The notes under the pieces were generated by a model. It was given only the letters and a program-made list of their open reading frames with translations. It was not told the DNA's origin and searched no databases. DNA of 23,072 bases from EX4484-217-1 sp964496035 (GTDB taxonomy: Archaea > Thermoproteota > Thermoprotei_A > EX4484-217-1). This document shows, in pieces, positions 7,151 through 15,181 of the stretch (within the stretch, counting starts at the first letter, position 1; the number at the start of each line of letters is the position of its first letter). The DNA is taken from assembly GCA_964496035.1 (NCBI GenBank), contig CAZBXI010000022.1, positions 1-23,072 of the forward strand, read 5' to 3'. The translations under genes were made by a program, and so were the position numbers.

Positions 7151-8314
7151 ATGTTCTCCATAAGATTTAATTTACCAACAAAAATCGTTTTCGAAAGAGG
7201 ATCCATAACCAAAGTAGGGTGTGAGGCTGAAGAGCTAGGTAAGAAAGCACTTATCGTAATAACTAGAGGAGGGTCAATGATAAAATTTGGCTATCTAGGC
7301 AATGTGAGGTTAAGTCTTGAAGCTAGAGGTATAAAATATGTTGTTTACAATAATGTCTCATCTAATCCTAGAGTTGAAGAAGTAGAGAAAGGAGTTGAAG
7401 TTGCTGAGAAAGAAGGATGCGATTTCGTAATAGGTCTAGGTGGAGGTAGCGCTATAGATACAGCTAAAGCTATTGCAGCAACGCTTGGCTCAGGAAAACC
7501 CTTCATAAAATATCTTAGGAAGGAAAAGGAGGTTTCAACAGCATACCCTATAGTAGCAATACCTACGACCCATGGAACAGGAAGTGAAGTAGATAAGTAT
7601 GCAGTAATAACGGATGTTGAAAGGAAAGCTAAGTTAACGCTAATTAGCCGCCACATATACCCTAAAGTAGCTATACTGGACCCTGAAACCACGGTTACAT
7701 TACCTCCACAGTTAACTGCTGCAACAGCTTTCGACGCTCTTTCCCATGCTTTCGAAGCTTATGTAAATAGGAGTACTAATAGGTTAGCTAGAGTTTTTGC
7801 TGCGGAATCTATGAAAAACATTATAGAAAACATAGAACATGCGGTAAAACATGGACTCAATATCGCTGTTAGAACAAGACTACTATGGGCAAGCATGTTA
7901 GCCGGCTTAGCAATAGACCTTGTAAGAACAGCGCTATGCCATGCTATGGAGCATCCTCTAAGTGCTTACTACCCCCACGTACATCATGGTCTAGGATTAA
8001 CTATACTAATGCCTGCATGGATGAAATTCACTTTAGAATCAGCTAAAGAAGACTTTGCAGAAATAGCCAAAATACTAGGGTTAAAAACTGAAGAATTAAC
8101 CATAGACCAAGCAGCAAAAGCGGTCTACGATTTTGTTGTAGATTTACGTAAGAAAGTAGGTTTAAACTTTAAACTCAGAGACTTAGGCGTAAAAGTAGAA
8201 GACATTGACGCTATGGTTGAAAACGCATTTACATATATGAAGGCGTTAATAGAGAATAATCCAAGAGTACCAACGAAAGACGAGCTAAAGAAGATATATT
8301 TAGAAAGCTATTAG
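7151..8314 (+). CDS. Iron-containing (group III) alcohol dehydrogenase
   Basis: This is an NAD(P)-dependent oxidoreductase of the Fe-ADH family that interconverts alcohols and aldehydes. The 387-residue length is normal for the family. Visible are the N-terminal FNLPTKIVFERGS start, the cofactor-binding GLGGGSAIDTAKAIA (residues 95-109), PTTHGTGSEVDKYAVI, and the metal site: Asp195 and His199 in FDALSHAFEAY, His264 in CHAMEHPL and His279 in HVHHG. Relative to FucO the last two ligands are one residue further apart. A TATA-like ATATATTTTATA (about 7099-7110) and GGGTGT before the ATG suggest its own promoter about 80 nt after the amidohydrolase. Substrate is unknown. Confidence 0.9.
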   Translation: MFSIRFNLPTKIVFERGSITKVGCEAEELGKKALIVITRGGSMIKFGYLGNVRLSLEARGIKYVVYNNVSSNPRVEEVEKGVEVAEKEGCDFVIGLGGGSAIDTAKAIAATLGSGKPFIKYLRKEKEVSTAYPIVAIPTTHGTGSEVDKYAVITDVERKAKLTLISRHIYPKVAILDPETTVTLPPQLTAATAFDALSHAFEAYVNRSTNRLARVFAAESMKNIIENIEHAVKHGLNIAVRTRLLWASMLAGLAIDLVRTALCHAMEHPLSAYYPHVHHGLGLTILMPAWMKFTLESAKEDFAEIAKILGLKTEELTIDQAAKAVYDFVVDLRKKVGLNFKLRDLGVKVEDIDAMVENAFTYMKALIENNPRVPTKDELKKIYLESY

Positions 8315-8351
8315 TAACCAACGCTACTCCAGCAATTACGAAGCGATTTAA

Positions 8352-9113
8352 ATGTATGAGCAAAAACTTTTCACAACAAAAGCCACTAAGTGGATAGCGT
8401 TAGCTGGAAATCTAATTTCATCTTTTGAAAACATCCATGGAATTTTAGGCTTAAATGAAATATACATAGATAATTCATTTTATAATTATGTTGAATGGGT
8501 TCCAGGAAGTAGCTTAGTAGTTAGCTTAGGTGGAACATGCAAGAAGGACGTACTGAATAGCGTCAAGGAGCTTCTTAGAGTAGATAATGATCTGGCGAAC
8601 TTGATTATAGCTGAAGGCCGTACATCTGAAGCATTATATCATTGGAGAACACTGTATAGTAGGGTTTTAGAAGTATTCTTGGACAATATAGTGGGTTTTC
8701 TAAAGTCTAAAACTGTAGTAACCAATAGTAAACGCATAGAATATATGTTATTGGTTTCTAGAAAAGGTGAAGGAGTAGTCCTTCAAGGTGACGTTGATAG
8801 GATAAGAATACCTAGAGTAAGAGCATGGCTCATAGCACATACTCACCCAAGCCCTCATAGTTTTTTCTCACCTAAAGACATGGAAACCTCTAGGGATTTA
8901 TTTGTAAACCAAGGACTTCTGAGCGCCGTTGTCACTTCAACTACCATATGTGTTCTTTATAGATGCGGAGATATGGACGTTGACGATTACGAGAAACTTA
9001 TTATTATAGAGCGTAAGCTAGCTAAAGATAAAGTTAGAGAAGCTCTGAAGTTAATGAGCAGGCTAAAGAGCGTTAGGCTTGTACTTAAAGGAGTATACTT
9101 AAATTTACGGTAA
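8352..9113 (+). CDS. JAMM/MPN-domain metalloprotein with unknown N-terminal domain
   Basis: The C-terminal half carries a complete JAMM zinc signature: His163-Thr-His165-Pro, six residues, Ser173-x-x-Asp176 (in HTHPSPHSFFSPKD). Glu130, at the start of the EYMLLVS strand, is the likely catalytic glutamate. Known JAMM enzymes are isopeptidases or peptidases, often acting on ubiquitin-like or SAMP modifiers. The protein has 253 residues, so about 130 precede the MPN core; they are unrecognised and mostly helical after residue 65. It starts 37 nt after the alcohol dehydrogenase without an obvious ribosome site and overlaps the 3' end of the convergent ABC ATPase gene by 9 bp. Protease activity is inferred from the intact motif; the target is unknown. 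Confidence 0.8.
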   Translation: MYEQKLFTTKATKWIALAGNLISSFENIHGILGLNEIYIDNSFYNYVEWVPGSSLVVSLGGTCKKDVLNSVKELLRVDNDLANLIIAEGRTSEALYHWRTLYSRVLEVFLDNIVGFLKSKTVVTNSKRIEYMLLVSRKGEGVVLQGDVDRIRIPRVRAWLIAHTHPSPHSFFSPKDMETSRDLFVNQGLLSAVVTSTTICVLYRCGDMDVDDYEKLIIIERKLAKDKVREALKLMSRLKSVRLVLKGVYLNLR

Positions 9114-9884
9114 TGTGTTTAAAGGTACAATTATTAAACCTGCTTTCCTATGCTTAATTACCTCAACTTCAACACCATATGTTTTAGCAATATTCTCCTT
9201 CGTTAAAACCTCATGCGGAGCACCGGTAGCCACAATTTTACCGCGATGTAGTAGTATTAATTTGTCTGAAAATATTGATGCTAGTCTCAAGTCATGTAGT
9301 GTCATTATGGTTAATGTATTGTTTACTTTACTGATACGTCTAAGCATGCTAAGAATTTCTAGTTGATATTTTAAATCTAAATGTACCGTAGGTTCATCTA
9401 CAAGCAACACCTTTGCTTGATGAGCAATAAGTTTCGCCATAACTATTCTTTGCAACTCGCCATCACTTAGTTCTTCAAGCCTTCTCTCGGCTAAATGCTT
9501 AGCATTAACCATGGTTAAAGCTTCCTCAACCACATCTAAATCCTCTCTTGTTTCCCAAAAACCTCTAAAGTGAGGATATCTACTTGTAAGTAAGAAGTCT
9601 AATACCGTTAAGTTAAAGCCTTTAGGTACCTCAAATAATGAATGTGTAAGTATTTTAGCTAAATCCTTATTGCTTATACTCCATACGTCACGGCCATCTA
9701 GGTATATGACGCCTTTCTTAGGTTTCAAGAGCTTAGCGATACATTTTAGGAGAGTTGTTTTCCCAGCCCCATTAGGCCCAATAATGCTAACTACTTCTCC
9801 CTCCTTGAACTCTATCGAGACATTCTTCAGCGCTTCTATGGAATCGTAACTAAAACTTAGGTTCAAGATTTTAATTTTAACCAT
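9105..9884 (-). CDS. btuD: ABC transporter ATPase, cobalamin/iron-chelate type (BtuD/FecE-like)
   Basis: This is the cytoplasmic ATPase of a vitamin B12 or iron-chelate importer. The 259 residues show Walker A GPNGAGKT (36-43), the signature LSDGELQR (139-146), Walker B VLLVDEPT (159-166) with D-loop HLD, and the switch histidine His197 in MTLHD. TSRYPHFRGFW is typical of the FecE/BtuD branch. The region that normally carries the Q-loop glutamine (usually VPQ) reads THSLFEVPKG, so that glutamine appears replaced. It is the last gene of a three-gene operon, with 4 nt to the permease gene. Confidence 0.88.
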   Translation of the reverse strand: MVKIKILNLSFSYDSIEALKNVSIEFKEGEVVSIIGPNGAGKTTLLKCIAKLLKPKKGVIYLDGRDVWSISNKDLAKILTHSLFEVPKGFNLTVLDFLLTSRYPHFRGFWETREDLDVVEEALTMVNAKHLAERRLEELSDGELQRIVMAKLIAHQAKVLLVDEPTVHLDLKYQLEILSMLRRISKVNNTLTIMTLHDLRLASIFSDKLILLHRGKIVATGAPHEVLTKENIAKTYGVEVEVIKHRKAGLIIVPLNTLP

Positions 9885-9888
9885 GTTT

Positions 9889-10953
9889 TCAACCTCTCAT
9901 TTTCTTTAGGAGAAGATATATGAAAAATGGAGCACCAATAATGCTCATTAAGGCACCTACAGGTAATTCCCCGAAACCAAGATTTGAAGAAAGACATCTG
10001 ACAATTACATCCGAGAAGCATAAAAGAGATCCTCCTAGAAGAGCTGATGAAGGTATAAGAACCCTATGATCATTACCTACGATAAGCCTTGAAATATGGG
10101 GGACAACCAAACCTATAAACCCTATGAGGCCTGAGACAGAAACTGCTACACCTGTAAGAAACGAAGTAGTTAGTATTGCTATATACCTTAGTACTTTAGG
10201 ATTATAGCCTAGTTGGAAAGCATGTTCATCACCAAAAATTAGAGCATTCAGCCTCTTGGAAATAGTTAATGCGATGATAAAACCTACAGTAAATGATATT
10301 GAAACTATGAAAACGTGTGTTAGAACAATGTTCGAAAAACTTCCAAGTAGCAGCATGAGGAATGGTATGTTAAGTTTAAACTGAACAATAAAAGCAAGTA
10401 ACTGCGAAACACCGGCAAACATAGCTGAAACAGCTATCCCGGCAAGAATTAAGCTTAAAGGTGTTCCTCCGAGAAGCTCGGAAATAGTCATAGTTACGAA
10501 TAATGCTATCAAGGCTCCAGCAAATGATATTAACATTATGGCTGCAGAAGACATGCAAATTTTAGGGTAAATTATCAAAGAAATGCAGAGGAACATTAAA
10601 GCTCCTGAAGATAAGCCTAGGAGGAAAGGTTCTGCTAAAGGATTTCTAGTTGTTGTCTGTATAAGTACACCTGAGACCGCTAAGGAAGAACCAACTAAAA
10701 TAGTAGCCATAGTCCTTGAAAAACGTATGCCTAGAATAACTTTCCCTAAAGAACCAGGATTGTAATTTACAATACCTAGTCTAGATAGAATAACTAGTAG
10801 AACATCGGCAAAACTTATATGCACAGACCCTACGGATAATGATAAGGTAAAGACTAAAAAGGTAACTGCTGTAAGTAAAGCTATTTTAATCACTATACGT
10901 TTTAATTTTAACTTGTATTTTACATGAAGCTTATTAACGCTGTCATTTGCCAT
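9889..10953 (-). CDS. btuC: FecCD/BtuC-type ABC transporter permease
   Basis: This is the membrane channel subunit of the importer. Its 354 residues are the usual FecCD length, with about nine to ten hydrophobic helices by eye. Family blocks are clear: RFSRTMATILVGSSLAVSG, TTRNPLAEPFLLGLSSGA, LILAGIAVSAM, and the ATPase-coupling GFIGLVVPHISRLIVGNDHR followed by a C-terminal ELPVGALMSIIGAPFFIYLL. The N-terminus has a long basic stretch (residues 1-23) before the first helix. It lies between the ATPase (4 nt) and binding-protein (8 nt) genes. Confidence 0.92.
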   Translation of the reverse strand: MANDSVNKLHVKYKLKLKRIVIKIALLTAVTFLVFTLSLSVGSVHISFADVLLVILSRLGIVNYNPGSLGKVILGIRFSRTMATILVGSSLAVSGVLIQTTTRNPLAEPFLLGLSSGALMFLCISLIIYPKICMSSAAIMLISFAGALIALFVTMTISELLGGTPLSLILAGIAVSAMFAGVSQLLAFIVQFKLNIPFLMLLLGSFSNIVLTHVFIVSISFTVGFIIALTISKRLNALIFGDEHAFQLGYNPKVLRYIAILTTSFLTGVAVSVSGLIGFIGLVVPHISRLIVGNDHRVLIPSSALLGGSLLCFSDVIVRCLSSNLGFGELPVGALMSIIGAPFFIYLLLKKMRG

Positions 10954-10961
10954 TAAGTATC

Positions 10962-12026
10962 TTAGCCTCCCATAGAGATAACATCGGGTCTTTCCGGCTC
11001 ACCAAATATGTCTGGGTGAATAATTTTAGCGAGCAAGAGAATAGCCTTAGCTACTCTAGGTCCGGGTCTACTTACGATGTCGTCTGCTTCTCCAATTAAT
11101 ACGTAAACTCTGCCATTCTTAACAGCTGATGTTTCTGAAAGTTCAGAGTTGGCTATTTCATTAATTACAGCTTTAGCGTCTTCAGCGGTACCCATAACTA
11201 AAACAATGATTACTTCAGGATTAGCGCTGATTACTTCTTCTAAGCTAAGCTGTATCCATCCATAATATTTTTCAGCAATATTTATACCGCCAGCTCTACG
11301 TATGATGTCATTAAGGAACTTACCGGAGCCTACAGTCCATAATCCTAGTGAAGGAGGGCCTAGAAGTACAAGAGTTTTCACCTTACCTGCTTCTTTCACT
11401 TTTTCCTCTATGGTAAGTAGTTGCCCACTTATATTTTGAATAAGTTTTGCACCATTATCTTCAACGTTAAACACCTTAGCTACTAACATAATGTCTAGTA
11501 GAATATCTTCTACAGTTACTGCCGCCCCCCCTCTAATGAAAACCACGTTTAAACCCAGCTCCTCAAATTTGTCCTTGAACTTCATATGAGCATCGGAATC
11601 AGCTATGATGACATCTGGAGCAAGCGCAACTATTTTTTCTAAATCAGGCGACCAAAACCCGCCTATATCCTGTATAACACCCTTATCTTTAAGCTCAATA
11701 ACTTCCGGCGGGTAGTTAGAAAACGAGTCAACAGCAATAACTCTGCTTCCTAAGTTAAGTGAGAAAAGTATTTCAGTTATAGACGGTGAGAGCGAAACCG
11801 CTCTTAGAGGTTCACTACTTATTACTACTTGTCTACCTAGAGCATCAACAATCGTTAGAGGATAGATTTTTGGTGAAATTGTTTGAGTTATGGTCTCGGT
11901 GACTGTGGTTGTATAGGTTATGGTAACTGTAGCTGGAGTTAAAGCATGCCAATATAAGGTTAAGCTTCCTCCTAAGAGCAGCACTATAAGTATTGCAATA
12001 ATTACAGATACGTTTTTAATTCTCAT
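10962..12026 (-). CDS. btuF: BtuF-like periplasmic-type substrate-binding lipoprotein/anchored protein
   Basis: This is the binding protein of the cobalamin or iron-chelate importer, anchored outside the membrane. From the ATG at 12026 it has 354 residues: MRIKN plus a hydrophobic helix (about 6-26), then a Thr-rich linker (TVTITYTTTVTETITQT, about 34-50), then a two-lobed Fe/B12-binding domain. Blocks close to the BtuF branch are AVSLSPSITEILFSL, SFSNYPPEV and IGGFWSPDLEKIVAL. An in-frame ATG at 12059 would add 11 residues, but the TATA-like CTTAAATAC at 12059-12067 predicts a transcript start near 12037, leaving 12026 as the usable start on a very short leader. This start codon lies inside the perfect palindrome at 12023-12051. 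B12 rather than iron is favoured by these blocks and by the corrinoid-related genes nearby; it is not proven. Confidence 0.85.
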   Translation of the reverse strand: MRIKNVSVIIAILIVLLLGGSLTLYWHALTPATVTITYTTTVTETITQTISPKIYPLTIVDALGRQVVISSEPLRAVSLSPSITEILFSLNLGSRVIAVDSFSNYPPEVIELKDKGVIQDIGGFWSPDLEKIVALAPDVIIADSDAHMKFKDKFEELGLNVVFIRGGAAVTVEDILLDIMLVAKVFNVEDNGAKLIQNISGQLLTIEEKVKEAGKVKTLVLLGPPSLGLWTVGSGKFLNDIIRRAGGINIAEKYYGWIQLSLEEVISANPEVIIVLVMGTAEDAKAVINEIANSELSETSAVKNGRVYVLIGEADDIVSRPGPRVAKAILLLAKIIHPDIFGEPERPDVISMGG

Positions 12027-12051
12027 ATTTGGATACCCTATCCAAATATGA
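12023..12051 (-). promoter_or_regulatory. Candidate operator: 29-nt perfect palindrome over transcription start and start codon of btuF
   Basis: Two 13-nt arms (TCATATTTGGATA and TATCCAAATATGA) are exact reverse complements around a CCC spacer. The palindrome covers the btuF ATG (12024-12026, minus strand) and the transcript start predicted about 26 nt after the TATA-like box at 12059-12067. In archaea this is a classic place for a repressor to block RNA polymerase. It could also fold in RNA and hide the start codon. The neighbouring winged-helix protein (12153-13016) is the obvious candidate binder, by position only. Confidence 0.65.
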
Positions 12052-12152
12052 TAGTACAAGTATTTAAGATGTACTGTTGATAATACTAAAAGAGGTATAG
12101 TTAAGAAGTCTATGGCTTTCTTTAATTAATATGAAACTATGAGTAAATAATA

Positions 12153-13016
12153 CTATCTGCGTACTATTTTTCCATTAAATTCCTTAATTATGTCCTTTAT
12201 ACTATTGTCGAGGTATATTTTCTTATCAACTATAAGTAATGGCCTTAAACCTATATCGCTAACGATAATTAAGAATTTAAATATTTCAAGTTTATTATTT
12301 CTCTTAACTTCCTTCACAGCATACTTCATACCATTTAAAATTACCGTAACAACTTTATGTTCTATACCAGAAATACCTATTATCTTCTCCTCTCTTATTC
12401 TAGGAAATCTTTCCTCTCTTTCACTTTCTTTAGCCAGCATAGAAGCTAGTTTAATGTATATTTTCAGATACATTAATCCCTTCTTTGAAATTCTAAAAAC
12501 TCCTTTAACTCTTCTATCATACTTTACATTCTCTACAACTATTAGCTTATTTTCAATAAGTTCTTTAAGGTACTTACTTAGTCTTGGAGTATTTGTTCCT
12601 AAAATATTTAGTAATCGTGTCTTAGTTACCCCTTTAACTGAAGATTTAAGTATTTTCGCATAAATATCGTATTTACATATCTGATTTCCATCTATACTAT
12701 AAGGCAGCGTAGTATTGAAATTGAATTTCACATCGTCTATTTTCAGAATTTTCTCCTTAAGCAGATAATCTAAGTCCTTAAACGTTTCTAGTATTTCATA
12801 GCCGTATCTTGTTGTTTGAAATACTTTCTTATTATTAACAGTACGTTGAGACAACATACCCTTATCTATCATTGAATTTATATATCTATGTGCTTGCGTA
12901 TAATTCAGATTTGACTCACGCATAATTTTAGTTATTGACGCACCTTTCAAACAAACATTCAAAATGCAGGTAATTATCTCTAAGCTGCTTCTCCTCTTAC
13001 CGTTATATGAGACCAT
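12153..13016 (-). CDS. Transcriptional regulator with two winged-helix domains
   Basis: This 287-residue protein is likely a DNA-binding regulator. An N-terminal winged helix (about 8-80) reads RRSSLEIITCILNVC, then a recognition-helix region NLNYTQAHRYINSMIDKGML and a wing ending in TTRYGYEIL. A second one (about 114-190) repeats the pattern: YDIYAKILKSSVKGVTKTRLL, LSKYLKELIENKLI, RISKKGLMYL. Both look like the archaeal HTH_45/DUF1495 type. The C-terminal ~80 residues (from IREEKIIG) are mixed strand and helix and unrecognised; they could sense a ligand or be a dimer domain. It lies between the btuFCD operon, same strand and 126 nt away, and the divergent MetE-like operon, so it may control either or both. 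Two 10-bp repeats lie upstream of its start. Confidence 0.75.
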   Translation of the reverse strand: MVSYNGKRRSSLEIITCILNVCLKGASITKIMRESNLNYTQAHRYINSMIDKGMLSQRTVNNKKVFQTTRYGYEILETFKDLDYLLKEKILKIDDVKFNFNTTLPYSIDGNQICKYDIYAKILKSSVKGVTKTRLLNILGTNTPRLSKYLKELIENKLIVVENVKYDRRVKGVFRISKKGLMYLKIYIKLASMLAKESEREERFPRIREEKIIGISGIEHKVVTVILNGMKYAVKEVKRNNKLEIFKFLIIVSDIGLRPLLIVDKKIYLDNSIKDIIKEFNGKIVRR

Positions 13017-13069
13017 GAAAATAACAACTCTCTAGACAATATTTTACTGGAACGTTATTAAATATTCCT

Positions 13070-13092
13070 AAACTATAGCAGTAAACTATAGC
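13070..13092. repeat. Tandem 10-bp direct repeat between divergent regulator and MetE-like genes
   Basis: AAACTATAGC occurs at 13070-13079 and again at 13083-13092, a spacing of 13 bp. Each copy contains the self-complementary CTATAG. The pair lies between a TATA-like box for the regulator (about 13053-13065, minus strand) and TATA-like boxes for the MetE-like gene (ACTTTAAAT near 13106-13114, and AAGTTTAAATT near 13155-13165). It is a candidate protein-binding site; no binder is known. Confidence 0.45.
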
Positions 13093-13188
13093 TCTAAGAT
13101 ATAAACTTTAAATGGGTTTTTAATAAGCGCTAAGCTTTCGGCGATTACGTTATAAGTTTAAATTCTCCAGGTAAGACTTTTCGAATAG

Positions 13189-14184
13189 ATGATAGTAATG
13201 TTCAAGAAAATATTAACAAGTCATGTAGGGAGTTTTCCCCTAGAACATAGCAGTGAAAACGTTATTAGAGCATTTAAGGACATGGTCAATATCGGCGTAG
13301 ATATGCCTCCTTTTCCGCAAATGAGAAGTTTCATAGAAATGTATCTTAAGCCATTAGAGGAAGTAGGATTAATTAAAGTACATAAGCAAAAGTATTTTGC
13401 CCGTGAAGAAGTCCTTGCAGAGGCTAAGGCGCCTGAAATTGAAGTTGAGGAGGCTATTATAATTTCCCAGATAGCTAAGAAAACGAAAATTCAAAAACTC
13501 AGAGCACCTATAACAGGACCTTTCACTTTAGCTTCTAGAATATACCTAACTGAGGGAGGGTTATCGGCTACAGCGATGGCTAAAAAGGAGCTAGTACTTT
13601 CGTTCTTTAAAAACTATGTGAAATCAGCTGTTAAGAAAATGGTTGACCTAGGCTACGATTTCATCGTGATCGATGATCCTATGTTAGCTAATGTTATTGG
13701 GAAAAGAATCATACTTTATGGTTACAAAGTCGATGATATTATTGGCTTATATAATGAGATATTCGATGAAGCTAAAGATAAACTTACAGGAATACATGTT
13801 TGTGGAAGACTTTCTCCTAAACTTGTGGAAATCCTATGTGAAATTGAAAAACTTAAGGTATTAAATCATGAATTCAAGGATACTAAGGAAAACATGAACG
13901 TATTTACTAAGGAGTTGCTTGAAAAGCACGATAAAATACTAAGTCCGGGAATAGTTAGCTCTAGGAATTTAAGAGTAGAAAGTTTCAAGGAGACATACGA
14001 CTTATTAAAGAACATTTTAAACATATTCGGTAACAGAGTAGGTATTGTCACAGCAGATTGCGGATTTAAAGCTCTAAAAACCCCGGGAACAACCTGCGAG
14101 AAAGCATATAATGTTGCTTTAAGGAAGCTTAGAACAATAGTTGAGGTTGTACGCAGGGTCAATAAGGAATTGGAACAACAATAG
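13189..14184 (+). CDS. Core MetE-like (pterin-independent type) methionine synthase
   Basis: This protein should transfer a methyl group to homocysteine at a zinc site. At 331 residues it corresponds only to the C-terminal catalytic barrel of cobalamin-independent methionine synthase, as in archaeal core-MetE proteins, which need a methyl donor other than methyl-folate. The N-terminus TSHVGSFP matches the family, followed by APITGPFTLAS and VIDDPML (usually IDEPA). The zinc ligands are complete: His203 and Cys205 in GIHVCG, Glu228 in LNHEFKD and Cys291 in TADCGFKAL. Their spacing (2, 23, 63) is nearly that of E. coli MetE (His641, Cys643, Glu665, Cys726). ATG 13189 would be nearly leaderless behind a TATA-like box at 13155-13165; ATG 13198 (MFKKILTS) is the alternative. 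It is followed after 1 nt by an MtrH homologue. A different thiol acceptor is possible. Confidence 0.83.
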   Translation: MIVMFKKILTSHVGSFPLEHSSENVIRAFKDMVNIGVDMPPFPQMRSFIEMYLKPLEEVGLIKVHKQKYFAREEVLAEAKAPEIEVEEAIIISQIAKKTKIQKLRAPITGPFTLASRIYLTEGGLSATAMAKKELVLSFFKNYVKSAVKKMVDLGYDFIVIDDPMLANVIGKRIILYGYKVDDIIGLYNEIFDEAKDKLTGIHVCGRLSPKLVEILCEIEKLKVLNHEFKDTKENMNVFTKELLEKHDKILSPGIVSSRNLRVESFKETYDLLKNILNIFGNRVGIVTADCGFKALKTPGTTCEKAYNVALRKLRTIVEVVRRVNKELEQQ

Positions 14185-14185
14185 T

Positions 14186-15181
14186 ATGGTGAATAAATTG
14201 AAGAAATATGGAAAGTTAAGACCTTTCATGTTTAAGAACGAACAGAAGACTTTTAAAATAGGTAACGTTATTTTCGGAGGCTTACCTGGCGAAAGACCTG
14301 TGGTTCTTGTTGGAAGTATTTTCTTCTTAGGAGAAAAAATGGTTGTAAATCATAAGGAAGGGATATTTGATAAAGAAAAAGCTAAAGAGAAAATAGAATT
14401 CGCTAAGAAAGTTGCAGAGGAATACAACTTACAGTTTGCAATAGACTTAGTAGCTTACACAAGCAAAGCCGCGGAAAAATATTTAGAATTTATAAGTGAA
14501 GTTACTGAAGCACCAATATTTCTCGATGGTATAGAGGAAAGCGTTAGGGTAAGAATGTACCAAGTATCACACGAACTAGGATTAACAAGTAGAGTTATTG
14601 GTAATGCAATATATGTGCATAGTAGTGATGAAGAGTTAGAGAGTTTAAAGGAAAATAAGATAGAAGCAGCAGTACTTATGGCGTTTGACATGGCAAATCC
14701 TGTTAGAAGCTTAACTCCCGAAGACAAGTTAAAAATACTTAGTAGAGAACTTCTACCAAAAGTGAGGAAAATAGGTTTAGCAAAACCTTTAGTAGATGTT
14801 GTAGTTTTAGATCCAGCATCAATTGCTGTTAGTGGTCCGGCTGTTTTTAAAATAAAATCTGAAACAGGACTACCAACAGGTTGCGCACCTGCAAATGCCT
14901 TAGGGAATATTTCTAAGAAAAGCTTCGGTGTCGAAGAAGCAATCGGTATACATGCTGGTTCTGCAACATACTTGCAACTATTTGCGGTAGATTTCATATT
15001 CTACGGCCCCCTAAGGAGGATTAAAGATGTTGCACCAGCTGTCTCAATGGTTGATTCTTATCTAGGCTACTTAGCCAGGCTTGAAGGTAGAAAAATACCT
15101 AAAAAACATCCATTCTACAGTATTCTTAAGAAAGTTCAGAAAGCATTTACGGGGATTAGTATTTGGCAGCCCTTGGCATAG
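14186..15181 (+). CDS. mtrH: MtrH-like methyl-tetrahydromethanopterin:corrinoid methyltransferase
   Basis: MtrH moves a methyl group from methyl-tetrahydromethanopterin (or a related pterin) to the cobalt of a corrinoid. In methanogens it works in the membrane Mtr complex; here no other Mtr subunit is present. The 331-residue protein shows the MtrH pattern: FKIGNVIFGGLPGERPVVL (family IGGVKIGGQPGE), a KEGIFDKEKAKEKIE segment, FLDGIEESVRVRM, MAFDMANPVRSL (family GFNPMDPT), KSETGLPTGCAPANAL, and DFIFYGPLRRIKDVAPAVSM (family DFVLYGPIENA). The ATG at 14186 begins 1 nt after the stop of the MetE-like gene; ATG 14228 (MFKNEQKTF) is closer to the usual MtrH N-terminus. Its 3' end overlaps AGOG by 19 nt. 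A partnership with the MetE-like protein is inferred from the gene pair. Confidence 0.85.
   Translation: MVNKLKKYGKLRPFMFKNEQKTFKIGNVIFGGLPGERPVVLVGSIFFLGEKMVVNHKEGIFDKEKAKEKIEFAKKVAEEYNLQFAIDLVAYTSKAAEKYLEFISEVTEAPIFLDGIEESVRVRMYQVSHELGLTSRVIGNAIYVHSSDEELESLKENKIEAAVLMAFDMANPVRSLTPEDKLKILSRELLPKVRKIGLAKPLVDVVVLDPASIAVSGPAVFKIKSETGLPTGCAPANALGNISKKSFGVEEAIGIHAGSATYLQLFAVDFIFYGPLRRIKDVAPAVSMVDSYLGYLARLEGRKIPKKHPFYSILKKVQKAFTGISIWQPLA

Noticed and set aside
6496..7692. Antisense frames of 81 and 115 codons
   Set aside because: They are shadows of the amidohydrolase and alcohol dehydrogenase genes, which carry complete catalytic motifs.
12190..12663. 157-codon plus-strand frame rich in Leu/Ser/Ile
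   Set aside because: It is antisense to the winged-helix regulator; its hydrophobic look comes from the complement of Lys/Glu/Asn-rich codons.
14455..14997. 180-codon minus-strand frame
   Set aside because: It is antisense to mtrH and has no family features; low-complexity Ser/Leu content is typical of shadow frames.
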